In this document: positions 23,469-34,500 of the stretch, in pieces
Layout of the letters: every line of letters begins with the position of its first letter
Numbering within the stretch: position 1 is the stretch's first letter
Assembly: GCA_949361645.1 (NCBI GenBank)
Contig: OX442428.1
Span: forward strand, 7,786,964 to 7,850,963
Length of the DNA stretch: 64,000 nt
Source of the DNA: Spongilla lacustris
Lineage: Eukaryota; Porifera; Demospongiae; Spongillida; Spongillidae
Reading direction: 5' to 3'
Program-made: the position numbers and the translations under genes
The notes under the pieces: generated by a model
Told to the model about the DNA's origin: nothing
The model's input: the letters and a program-made list of their open reading frames with translations, nothing else
The model's database searches: none

Positions 23469-24539
23469 TCACAAGTCTGTTCTTAACAGCACCATACTCG
23501 CATCCATGACTGTATCTTCACATCCTTCACCATCGTCAGATACTCTATTTGTAGCCCCTCCTCGTATTTGATTAATTTCAACATATTCATTTTGATGTGT
23601 AGTGGGAGGAGCTGGTGGGGCAGGTACCAGGTTGCTGTCTTTGTCACATTGGCTGGCTTCTATACTCCTGTCTGTTACTGTAGGATTCCCTCCTCCCCTT
23701 CCCTCCCTATGATTTAACTCCTCATATTGTGGAGATGATTGGCCTCTCTCGCTGGGACATTGGGTGATACCATTCTCTTCATCCATGGTTGCCGCTCCAT
23801 CAGAAGCTGCCGCTCCATCAGAAGCTGCCGCTCCATCAGAAGCTGCTGGTCCATCAGAAGCTGCCGCTCCATCAGAAGCTGCTGGTCCATTAGAAACTGT
23901 TGTTTTGTGATTGCATTTCCTCCTGTCTTTGTGATTGCGCCAGCCTAGTTTATAGCAACACACACAGCAGATGAAGGAGCATGTGACCCAGCACAGCAGC
24001 CCTGACAACACCAAAGCAGACAGCCATAGGTGCTGTTTAATTAGGGTGGCTAGGGAGGAGGAGGGGGGTCCTATTGGCAGGAGGACAAGGGGTTAAAAAT
24101 TAATACATGGTTATTTCTATCAATAAATGCATAGCAGGAGAGGGGAGGGGCTCTACAAGTGGAGCAATGGGAGGGGAGGGTATGGGTGGAGCAATGGGAG
24201 GGGAGGGTATGGGTGGAGCAATGGGAGGGGAGGGTATGGGTGGAGCAATGGGAGGGGTAGGTGGTATGGGTGGAGCAATGGGAGGGGGAGGGTGGTATGG
24301 GTGGAGCAATGGGAGGGTGGTATGGGTGGAGCAATGGGAGGGGAGGGTATGGGTAGAGCAATGGGAGGGGGAGGGTGGTATGGGTGGAGTCTCCAACAGC
24401 ACAGGGCTAGAGAGATCTGCACCTGTCTCCCTAAGGGTAGCTGCTTATACAAGATGATCCATATTGCCTTAAACATTAACCTTCACTTTCAATATGGCCC
24501 TTTCTCTCTTTTTCATACCTTTGCATAACTGCATTATTA

Positions 24540-24576
<37 letters not shown>

Positions 24577-26065
24577 CACGCACGCACGCACACACACACA
24601 CACACATACACACACACACACACTGGAGCATTCCTAAACTATGTCACATTGGAAGGGGGAGGTACTGATCATACAGTGTGACAATGTATACGTTGGTTCA
24701 TACATTAGTACTGGATAATACAACATGACGAGGGTAAGGGGAAAGGGGGAGGGGAGGGGGAGGGAGGAGGGAGGGTTTTGAGCAGAGAGGAGGATCCATA
24801 ATGGCAAAAATGCATCACATAGTTTGTGAATGCTCCGCAACACACATACACACCAATGGACCAATACCTTCTCTCCAGACCTTTTTGCATTACCTCATAC
24901 CTAGATCTATTTCTGTTGCCTCCTCCCCAGACCCCACACTAGCACATATTGACTGCCTCTTTCTATTTCTGTTGCCTCCTCCCCAGACCCCACACTAGCA
25001 CATGTTGACTGCCTCTTACCAATCGGAGTGCTCTCCTGGCTGTAGGGTCCCACCTGATCCCCCACCTTAATGGCCACTGCTACTGTGAAGTCCTTAAATG
25101 GAGGCATCTGGCCTGATGGTACCATGTACAGGGAGGGGGAGGAGTCCACTCCAGCTAATGTGATATATACTGGAGTGGTCCCTGTCTGTGTGAAGCATAC
25201 CGCCATACTCCATGGCTGGTGGATAGGCTGCTGAGTGACATTGAGGTACAGCTGTCCATCAGAGCCTGTTAGGGTACTGAGAAATGGCTTCCCTGAAAGT
25301 GAAAGATAGTGATGGGGAGGGTGGTGATGATGTGATGATGGGTGGTGATGATGGGTGAGGGTGGGGATGATGTGATGATGGGTGAGGGTGGGGATGATTT
25401 GATGATGGATGATGATGTGATGATGGGTGAGGGTGGTGATGATGGGTGAGGGTGGTGATGATGGGTGATGATGTGACGATGGGTGAGAGTGGTGACGATG
25501 GGTGATGGGTGGGGATGATGGGTTGGAGGGTGGGGATGGAGAAGACATAAATGAGAGAAGTCAGTACCTACCAATGATGGTGAAGTTAAACATCTTCTTG
25601 ACGGTAAAGCCCTTCCAGGAGAACTGACATTGGTAGACACCAGAGTCCTGCACCAGCCCACTGGTCACTGTTAGGTGGGCGGTCATGGTTTTATTGAGGT
25701 CATCAACTGCCACTGAGGGGGTTGTGGTGACCATAAAGCGACCTGAGCCAGCAATGGGGGTCACATCCAAGCCATTGAGGTACCAGGTTACCATGGGGAT
25801 ACTGCTATCAAGAGCACTGCCATACTGCACCTTGCACATAAAGCTGTTGTCTGTATCTCCACCTGGCATATAGACAGCAGCTCTGGTCTTCTGGTACTGG
25901 CTGACGACTTCCAGAGGAACTGAGGGGGGAAGAGAAGCATGGGGGGCAATGGCATGGGGAGGAGAAGCACGTGGGCATACGAAATAAAACAAATGGACAA
26001 AAAATGGTGAAGTATATGATCCATAGGGCACACATAGCGGGTACACTAATTGAATTGGCTTGACC

Positions 26066-26096
<31 letters not shown>

Positions 26097-26973
26097 ACCG
26101 GTAAAATGCGAACTAAAAATAGTCCATTTATAAATTGCTATGGGAATTGTGCGCTCCAAAGTAGGCCTATTCGCCCTTGTATTTATATGAAACTGAAACA
26201 GAAATACATACAAAAAAACTAACTAACAAAACTCACTATAGACGTCGAGAGTCGCGTATGTTGAGATAATCCCACCTCCCAGCGGCACTGGCAGCGTCAC
26301 TGTACAAGTGTAAACCCCAGCGTCCGCTTTCGTCACACTCGGGATGGTCCTGTTGAAGTTCGGGTAGGAGAGCGAAGAAAATAATGTCGTGGTCTGCTGG
26401 TCGTACCACTGGACATTGCCATTGTACAGTTTAGACGAAAGTGTTCCTATACTTGAGCTAAAGAAGCAGGGTAAGTTGGCCTGTTGTCCTCGTAGCACTG
26501 CCAGTGTAGTGTTCGGGGCAATCTCCGGATACGCTGCGCAAAAATTACAACGATTAATCATGATATTGTATCAAATTAATTCAGCTGTGCGGTAAACTAG
26601 GTTCGCGAATCTTACCGACGACGGTAACGTTATTTGTTGAGGTGGAGCTGGTTAAGGCTGCGTTCCTACATATGTACGTACCCTCCTGCGCGGCCGACAG
26701 CTCAAACACCATGTACGTGGCGCCGTTGCCGTCCGTTTCGGTTTGGTAAAGGTTACTCACGATCGTGTAATCGTTCATTCTGAAGAATTGCGTTCTGGTC
26801 CACCCGGCTCCGGGGTAGCACACTAGGGACACGATATTCTGATAGGACTTCGTCGATCGCTCCGCACATATGGTAGCTTGGGTACTTGGACCGCACGGCT
26901 GGAAGGCAAGAGCAGTCTGGGAGGTGAGAAGCAGCAACAGGCAACCGCACACGACTTTCCCTAAGAGCTGCAT
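23469..26973 (-). CDS. Receptor gene A: 3 Ig domains + Fn3-like + TM + tyrosine-motif tail
   Basis: Exons are 26616-26973, 26237-26533, 25572-25919, 25020-25292 and 23469-24070. The phase-1 GT-AG layout matches gene C, with 625 residues. Domain order is signal peptide/Ig1, Ig2 (WYDQQ, DAGVYTC), Ig3 (VTWYLNG, DSGVYQC), Fn3-like, then a Cys-rich membrane segment and tail. The tail repeat is [12 protein letters not shown], coded by an 18-bp tandem repeat with about two more units than C, followed by YEEL and YVEI as in C. The last residues differ from C after a frame-changing indel near the stop: C has DESISGAVAGG where A has DASMVLL, and both resume RTDL. It begins about 1.26 kb from the divergent NOMO start. 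Confidence 0.85.
24160..24395. repeat. Minisatellite in intron 4 of gene A
   Basis: About nine copies of the GGGAGGGTATGGGTGGAGCAAT-type unit, against about five at the same site of gene C. Confidence 0.8.
24540..24625. repeat. CA/GCAC microsatellite, intron 4 of gene A
   Basis: A compound (AC)n run with a GCACGCACGCAC interruption, longer than in gene C. Confidence 0.85.
25310..25530. repeat. GATGATGGGTGAGGGTG array in intron 3 of gene A
   Basis: Third version of this intron array, with GTGAGGGTGGGGATGAT units. Confidence 0.75.
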
Positions 26974-27080
26974 TGCATCGTTAGTTAACCGGACTGCCGT
27001 CTGCCTCTATTTATTACTATCTATTAGTTAATAGGGGACAAACCCGTGTCACTGTCGCTTGGGTTGAAATTCATTTTTAT

Positions 27081-27110
27081 TGCGTACTTCAAGTGATCTC
27101 ATGCAACGCA
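27081..27110 (-). promoter_or_regulatory. Conserved upstream block, receptor gene A
   Basis: Identical in form and spacing (108 bp from the ATG) to the block of gene C, with intact TGCGT and ACGCA ends. Confidence 0.4.
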
Positions 27111-27289
27111 TACTAACCCCCACCAAAACATAAGGTCTATATATGGTTTTAGCATAATCATGACGTACTAAGTCTCGAATAGTGTATTAATTAACCGATA
27201 GGATTTAGTGTTCAAACAGAGGTCCCGCATGCAGTCAGTGCAGGATAAATCAATGGCCTCTATCTTGGTCTGTGATAGGAGGACCTCGA

Positions 27290-27560
27290 GCCTCTGATGC
27301 ACATTATTGCAGATAGTAATATAAGGAGAAATTCAACTTGCACGTTAGCCAAAACAGAGTGGAGCTATGTGGATTATTGTGTTTTTCAGCTATGAGCGCG
27401 AGGCCATTCTTTTGTACACTATCGGTCCCATACCTCCTGAGATTGAGAATACATGCAAGGGGTGCAAAGGAGCCATGCCCACTTCTTCCGGCTCATCTTG
27501 TAGCACTGTGTTGGGGACTTATTATGATAAGAGGGGGCATGGGAGTTAAATACTCATATG
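27290..27560 (+). other. Second copy of the MWIIVFFSYER remnant
   Basis: Partner of 5985-6190. After SYER the reading frames diverge through indels, which argues against a conserved protein. Confidence 0.4.
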
Positions 27561-27582
27561 TCAAAATAAACTCATCGTCTGT

Positions 27583-28180
27583 CATCCCCCCCCCCCCCCC
27601 CCCCCCCCCCCCAAATTATCAGCTGCTGTGTCAAGCCATACACTATCTTCAAAATTTGTAAGAGAACTTTTGTCTCAGGAATTCAACAGACCCCGCAACA
27701 TCTTAGAGCTCACAGGAACTGGCATCTGATTGCTGGCGATATGAGTTGGGGTAGGCTGGTAGCGCATTCTATACTCCTAAAGGACAGTTATAAACCGAGA
27801 AGTCAATTACATTTTATGCGCATGATAAAGCTAGTTTCAAACGAGGTTTCAAACATAAATGTATATGTAATTATTCTTCACGTCAAGTCATACTTTATTT
27901 TAAAAGATCTCCTAAAAATTTGAAGCACCCTCAAATACTCCGTTTTCTGCGGCCTTGAGTCGAGGGAAAAACTGGGGTATTAAACGCTTCCACCCGATGT
28001 AAGCCAATCTATATCCGCTCAGTGTCACAGTCTGTCATGTATGGCCAACTTACTGATCCTGCAAGCTAGCAACGTTGATCAAGCTTTTGATAGAGCTCGA
28101 AGCAGGTACATAGGTGCGTGGGTGTGATTTATTTATTTACCAGCGACTTCATATGTATTAGTAAAGTATGGCCGTCCGTA
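27583..28180. other. Intergenic stretch between gene A and NOMO
   Basis: It opens with a poly-C tract (27583-27612). The rest has no recognisable gene. It should contain the upstream region of plus-strand NOMO; gene A reads the opposite way. Confidence 0.5.
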
Positions 28181-28194
28181 TTGCGCATGCGCAA
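28181..28194 (+). promoter_or_regulatory. NRF-1-type palindrome at the NOMO promoter
   Basis: TTGCGCATGCGCAA is a perfect 14-bp palindrome matching the NRF-1 consensus (YGCGCAYGCGCR). It lies 42 bp before the NOMO start codon, a position typical for housekeeping promoters. No TATA box is seen nearby. Confidence 0.6.
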
Positions 28195-28235
28195 TACCCA
28201 ACCGCAGTGCTCATCAGTTAGAATCCACCGTGGTG

Positions 28236-31200
28236 ATGTTGTTATCCAACTGCTTGCTTATTGTGGCTCTAGGGTTTCTGTTCACACCTTCATGTGCTCA
28301 AGACGTTTACGGGTGTGGAGGTTTCGTGCGCTCTCGCTTCCCTATTGATTTCGGACGGATCCAGGTATTAATACCAGCTTGGTATCTGGAGTCACCTCAT
28401 TAATATCACTCTATTCGGTAGGCAAAGCTGTTCACAAAAGGTGGTGTTCAAAAGGGAGCGGCAGAATGCGCCCCTACGAACGGATACTTCTTGCTCCCAG
28501 TGTATGACAAGGTACAGCCATGCAAACCCAGATACCTTAATAAATCCAAATTTCACCAGGGTGAATATGTTCTGAAATTGGAGCCGCCTTTCGGTTGGAC
28601 TTTTGGTTTGTTTTAAAATTATTTATCATTTCGTGTGTTTACAAAACAATTGTGAACGGCCTCGACCCCAGACCCACCAGCTGTTAGTCTGGTGGTCGAT
28701 GGCGAGACGGACGTGTGCAGTCGCTCACAAGACGTTAATTTCGACCTTCTCGGCTTCACGGTGTATGGTCAGGTACTGACACCTGGATGGATTGCCTGCA
28801 ATCTTAGCTATGGTGTGCTTTTTTCAGGTTCTTAGTCTAGGTCAGTCACAGGGTCCTCAGGGAGTTACTGTTGAACTGTTGAAAGCAGATGGCACTAAGA
28901 TTGATACTGTTACTGAAAGCCAAGGAAGGTGAGCCGGTGTGTGCATTATCATGGCTTTGGGTATGGTGATGGTGATGAGGCTGGTAGCTCAGAGGCAGTG
29001 GGTGGGGTGGTTGTTATGGTGATATCATTGGTGGGGTGGTTGTTATGGTGATAGTGTGTTCTTCTCTACAGGTTTTGGTTTGGTGGTGTGACCCCCGGGG
29101 TATATACTTTGGTGGCCTCCCATCAGATGTGGAGTGTTGGGAAGGTATGTTGAGAGGGAGGGAGGGGAGAGGGGTGGGAGATTTGAAGGTGTGAGTAGAG
29201 TTAAGAAAGTTGTGAGGGGGGTGGGTGTGGAAGGGGAGGTGAGGGGGGTGGGTATGGAAGGGGAGGTGTGAAGTTACATGTTCTTTTCACAGGCTGAAGT
29301 ATCGGTAAAGGTGGTCACTGACTCAGCAGAGATACCTCTAGGCAGTCTGGTTGTTACGGGATTTGATGTCAAGGTAGGATGAGTAGGAGGGGAGGAGATG
29401 GGGTAGGGGAGGAGATGGGAGGGTAGGGGAGGAGATGGGAGGGTAAAGGAGAGATGGGAGGGTAGGGGAGGAGATGGGGTAGGGGAGGAGATGGGAGGGT
29501 AGATGAGGAGATGGGAGGGGAGGAGAGGGTAGGGGAGGAGATGGGAGGGTAGGGGAAGAGATGGGAGGGTAGGGGAGGAGATGGGAGGGTAGGGGAAGAG
29601 ATGGGAGGGTAGGGGAGGAGATGGGAGGGTAGGGGAGGAGATACACCCCATCCCTGCACCCTCACACCCTCCACCCCATCCCCTGCACACTTACACCCTC
29701 CACCCCATCCCCTGCACCCTCACACCCTCCACCCCATCCCTGCACCCTCACACCCTCCACCCCATCACCTGCACCCTCACACCCTCCACCCCATCCCTGC
29801 ACCCTCACACCCTCCACCCCATCCCCTGCACCCTCACAGCCTCCATCCCATCCCCTGCACCCTCACACCCTCCACCCCATCTCCTGCACCCTCACAGCCT
29901 CCATCCCATCCCCTGCACCCTCACACCCTCCACCCCATCCCCTGCACCCTCACAGCCTCCATCCCATCCCCTGCACCCTCACACCCTCCACCCCATCCCC
30001 TGCACCCTCACAGCCTCCATCCCATCCCTGTACCTTCTTCCTTCTCCTTCCTTCTACTCTCATGCCCACCTGGCCACATTTTCCTATTGGTTGGTTTCTC
30101 TACTTACCTTGTAGGGCTTTGTCAGAAGCAAGAAGGAGCCCATAGCCAATGTGCAGTTTCTGCTCTACCCTTTGGCTGCAGATCAGGTAAGTGGACATCA
30201 TGTCTTTGTGGGGTAGCCCTCACAGTTAGCAACAGATTGTAGCACATGTGCCTATTTATGTAGGGGGGTAAATGTTTTGGAGGAAGAACAAGGTATGTGT
30301 TCTTAATCGTCATGCATTTTTAAGGCAGATGGAGTGGGTGGAGGGGACTGTCCCTTGATGTCATGCATATCTCATGTTCAAACTGTGTAACACTTTAAAT
30401 AGCTATAATGAGTGAAAACATCTTAAATGTCATCTCTTACCAACCAACCTTATTCTTTTGGTTTGGTTTTAATCTATATGTGAGTATGGTCTGTTACTAT
30501 TGGAGATAAGGGTGTGGCTAAAATGGACAAACCCTGCTATTGGTTAAATTAACTCTGTTAGTGTGGACAGACTGTGATTGGAATGATCTGTTTCTTTGTA
30601 TCTACTTTAGCAGCTGGACTGCAAGAGGGTGATTGTTTCTGGTGTACCGGAGCAGCCATCTTGTGTGACCACATCAGGGGACAATGGAGACTTCGCCTTT
30701 CTTTCCTTACCTCCTGGACGATATAAGCTGGTTAGCTATAGCATTGTTAGTCACGTGACTGTCATGTGATTGTGGTGTGCTGTCACACTTAGGTACCACA
30801 CTATCATCACGACCAGATTGTCTTTGAAGTGCTTCCAACTGAAATGATGTTTACAGTCGTCAACGATACCCTTCACCTTAAGGTATGGCTTAGTTGCTAT
30901 GGAAATGTTAGAAGTGTGATCATCGGGTCACTGATAAAATTACTAAAGCTATGCCAGGGCTGCAGTTACTAAAGCTATGCTAGGGCTGCAGTTACTAAAG
31001 CTATGCCAGGGCTGCAGTTACTAAAGCTATGCCAGGGCTGCAGTTACTAAAGCTATGCCGGGGCTGCAGTTACTAAAGCTATGCCGGGGCTGCAGTTACT
31101 AAAGCTATGCCAGGGCTGCAGTTACTAAAGCTATGCCAGGGCTGCAGTTACTAAAGCTATGCCGGGGCTGTAGTTACTAAAGCTATGCCGGGGCTGTAGT

Positions 31201-31562
31201 TACTAAAGCTATGCCAGGGCTGCAGTTACTAAAGCTATGCCAGGGCTGCAGTTACTAAAGCTATGCCAGGGCTGCAGTTACTAAAGCTATGCCGGGGCTG
31301 CAGTTACTAAAGCTATGCCGGGGCTGCAGTTACTAAAGCTATGCCAGGGCTGCAGTTACTAAAGCTATGCCAGGGCTGCAGTTACTAAAGCTATGCCGGG
31401 GCGGCAGTTACTAAAGCTATGCCAGGGCTGCAGTTACTAAAGCCATGCCAGGGCTGCAGGTGTAATTTAATTGTTTCATTTTCTAGCCTGCCTTTGAGGT
31501 CCAAGGATTTTCAGTGACTGGTCGAGTGTTGAGATCTGCTGAGGTAAGCAAAGGGCAGGAGA

Positions 31563-31598
<36 letters not shown>

Positions 31599-34500
31599 TT
31601 AGTGAGGGAATGAGGCAATAGGGTGAGGGAAGTACAAGGGAACTGCAAAGGTGAGTTTATGGGAGAGGCAGGCCTAGATGTTGTCTTATGGAAGAGGGAG
31701 GTCTGGATGTTGTCCTATGGTAGAGGGAGGTCTGGATGTTGTCCTATGGGAGAGGGAGGCCTGGATGTTGTCTTATGGAAGAGGGAGGTCTGGATGTTGT
31801 CCTATGGGAGAGGGAGGTCTGGATGTTGTCCTATGGTAGAGGGAGGTCTGGATGTTGTCCTATGGGAGAGGGAGGTCTGGACGTTGTCCTATGGGAGAGG
31901 GAGGTCTGGATGTTGTCCTGTGGGAGAGGGAGGCCTGGATGTTGTCCTATGGGAGAGGGAGGTCTGGATGTTGTCCTATGGTAGAGGGAGGTCAGGATGT
32001 TGTCCTGTGGTAGAGGGAGGTCGGGATGTTGTCCTATGGGAGAGGGAGGCCTGGATGTTGTCTGGGAGGTCTGGATGTTGTCCTATGGGAGAGGGAGGTC
32101 TGGATGTTGTCCTATGGTAGAGGGAGGTCTGGATGTTGTCCTATGGTAGAGGCAGGCCTAGATGTTGTCCTATGGGAGAGGGAGGTCTGGATGTTGTCCT
32201 ATGGTAGAGGCTGGCCTAGATGTTGTCCTATGGGAGAGGGAGGTCTGGATGTTGTCCTATGGGAGAGGGAGGTCTGGATGTTGTCCTATGGGAGAGGGAG
32301 GTCTGGATGTTGTCCTATGGGAGAGGGAGGTCTGGATGTTGTCCTATGGGAGAGGGAGGCCTGGATGTTGTCCTATGGGAGAGGGAGGTCTGGATGTTGT
32401 CCTATGGTAGAGGGAGGTCTGGATGTTGTCCTGTGGTAGAGGGAGGTCTGGATGTTGTCCTATGGGAGAGGGAGGCCTGGATGTTGTCTGGGAGGTCTGG
32501 ATGTTGTCCTATGGGAGAGGGAGGCCTGGATGTTGTCTGGGAGGTCTGGATGTTGTCCTATGGGAGAGGGAGGTCTGGATGTTGTCCTATGGTAGAGGGA
32601 GGTCTGGATGTTGTCCTATGGTAGAGGCAGGCCTAGATGTTGTCCTATGGGAGAGGGAGGTCTGGATGTTGTCCTATGGTAGAGGCAGGCCTAGATGTTG
32701 TCCTATGGGAGAGGGAGGTCTGGATGTTGTCCTATGGGAGAGGGAGGTCTGGATGTTGTCCTATGGGAGAGGGAGGCCTGGATGTTGTCCTATGGTAGAG
32801 GCAGGCCTAGATGTTGTCCTATGGGAGAGGGAGGTCTGGATGTTGTCCTATGGGAGAGGGAGATCTGGATGTTGTCCTATGGGAGAGGGAGGTCTGGATG
32901 TTGTCCTATGGGAGAGGGAGGTCTGGATGTTGTCCTATGGGAGAGGGAGGTCTGGATGTTGTCCTATGGGAGAGGGAGGTCTGGATGTTGTCCTATGGGA
33001 GAGGGAGGTCTGGATGTTGTCCTATGGGAGAGGGAGGCCTGGATGTCGTCCTATGGGAGAGGGAGGTCTGGATGTTGTCCTAAGGGAGAGGGAGGTCTGG
33101 ATGTTGTCCTTAAGGGAGAGGGAGGCCTGGATGTTGTCCTGTGGGAAACAGGCAGTCCAGTACTGTTCAGAAAGTAGGCTGTTGAGGTTCTCATATGTGT
33201 GTGTCATGCGGTTAGTAACTGTAGTTATTGTATTATGGGCAGAGGTGGGGGAGGTTTAGCTAAATAACAATACCATAATATCAGCCATAGATTGATCAGA
33301 TGCATACAAGTGGTACTGAAGTAAGTGTAATGGTCCCTTATGGCTATCCATGCCTTCTGAAGTAAATAATAGATATCTATGCCTTCTGAAGTAAGTAATG
33401 GTCCCTACTGACTTTAATAATAACTTTATAATAACTTAGTGGTGTCATTTTATTTGCGTCACATGATTAAAAGGAGACGTGGTCACCCATCACAACCATC
33501 TGCGCAATGTGTTGGTGGAGACTTGCCGTAGAGCCCACTTGAGTGTGAAGGTGGAGATGGGCAGCAACCTTACTTCAGACCATGACCACTCACGCCCTGC
33601 AGACATTGTGCTACCCAACTGGGCCCTGCTGCCTTTGATATCTCAGTGACATCACCGCTAAATCCAAAAATTGTATCATGCAGTATTGTCAGCAGGGGCA
33701 GCGAAAGGAAGCCATGGACTCATTTAATATGCTTGCCTCCCGTCTTGCCATAATATCGGGCAAAACAAAGTCAGCTGTGCTGTGTGAGCTGTTTAGTAGG
33801 CACAACCTGCATTTGGTGAGAGCAAATGCAACAGCGATCCTCTCCAGGTGGCTAAAGTTTAATTCTGACCATCATCACTGCTTTGACCATCATCACTGCT
33901 CTGACCATCATCACTGCTCTGACCATCACTGCTTTGACCATCATCACTGCTTTGACCATCACTGCTTTGACCATCATCACTGCTCTGACCATCACTGATT
34001 TGACCATCACTGCTCTGACCATCATCACTGCTCTGACCATCATCACTGCTCTGACCATCACTGCTTTGACCATCACTGCTTTGACCATCATCACTGCTTT
34101 GACCATCACTGCTTTGACCATCATCACTGCTTTGACCATCATCACTGCTCTGACCATCACTGCTTTGACCATCATCACTGCTTTGACCATCACTGCTTTG
34201 ACCATCATCACTGCTTTGACCATCACTGCTTTGACCATCACTGCTTTGACCATCACTGCTTTGACCATCACTGCTCAGACCATCACTGCTCTGACCATCA
34301 CTGCTTTGACCATCATCACTGCTCTGACAGTTACTTACATCTATATCTGGTTCCACCAGATGTGTTGTCTTGAATACCCAGATCATGTGCAACTTCCTTC
34401 TGCTACAGTCTTCCTTCTACACACTCTCCCTCAGTTATCCTTGTGGTGTGACCTGTACCTCCACGCCTGTAACAGCTTCTTCATTTGAAGGTGGACACCG

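Larger units (their letters stand above)
20930..27582. repeat. Segmental duplication block 2 (receptor pair B/A)
   Basis: Partner of 1-6190. Similarity starts near the Fn3 exon of B, whose counterpart in D lies off the window, and continues through A to the poly-C tract at 27583. Intron arrays differ in copy number between the blocks while exon lengths are kept. Confidence 0.75.

Noticed and set aside
23109..26973. ITAM assignment for the tails of genes A and C
   Set aside because: The YEEL and YVEI tyrosines are about 47 residues apart, far more than the 6-12 residue spacing of an ITAM. They are better described as separate SH2-type motifs.
31623..33259. Several overlapping ORFs of 80-280 codons rich in WMLSYGRGR
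   Set aside because: Translation of the 29-bp array in NOMO intron 11; no unique sequence.
33852..34488. ORFs with SSDDGQ, TALTI and VMVKA repeats on both strands
   Set aside because: 15/18-bp array in multiples of three keeps several frames open on both strands.
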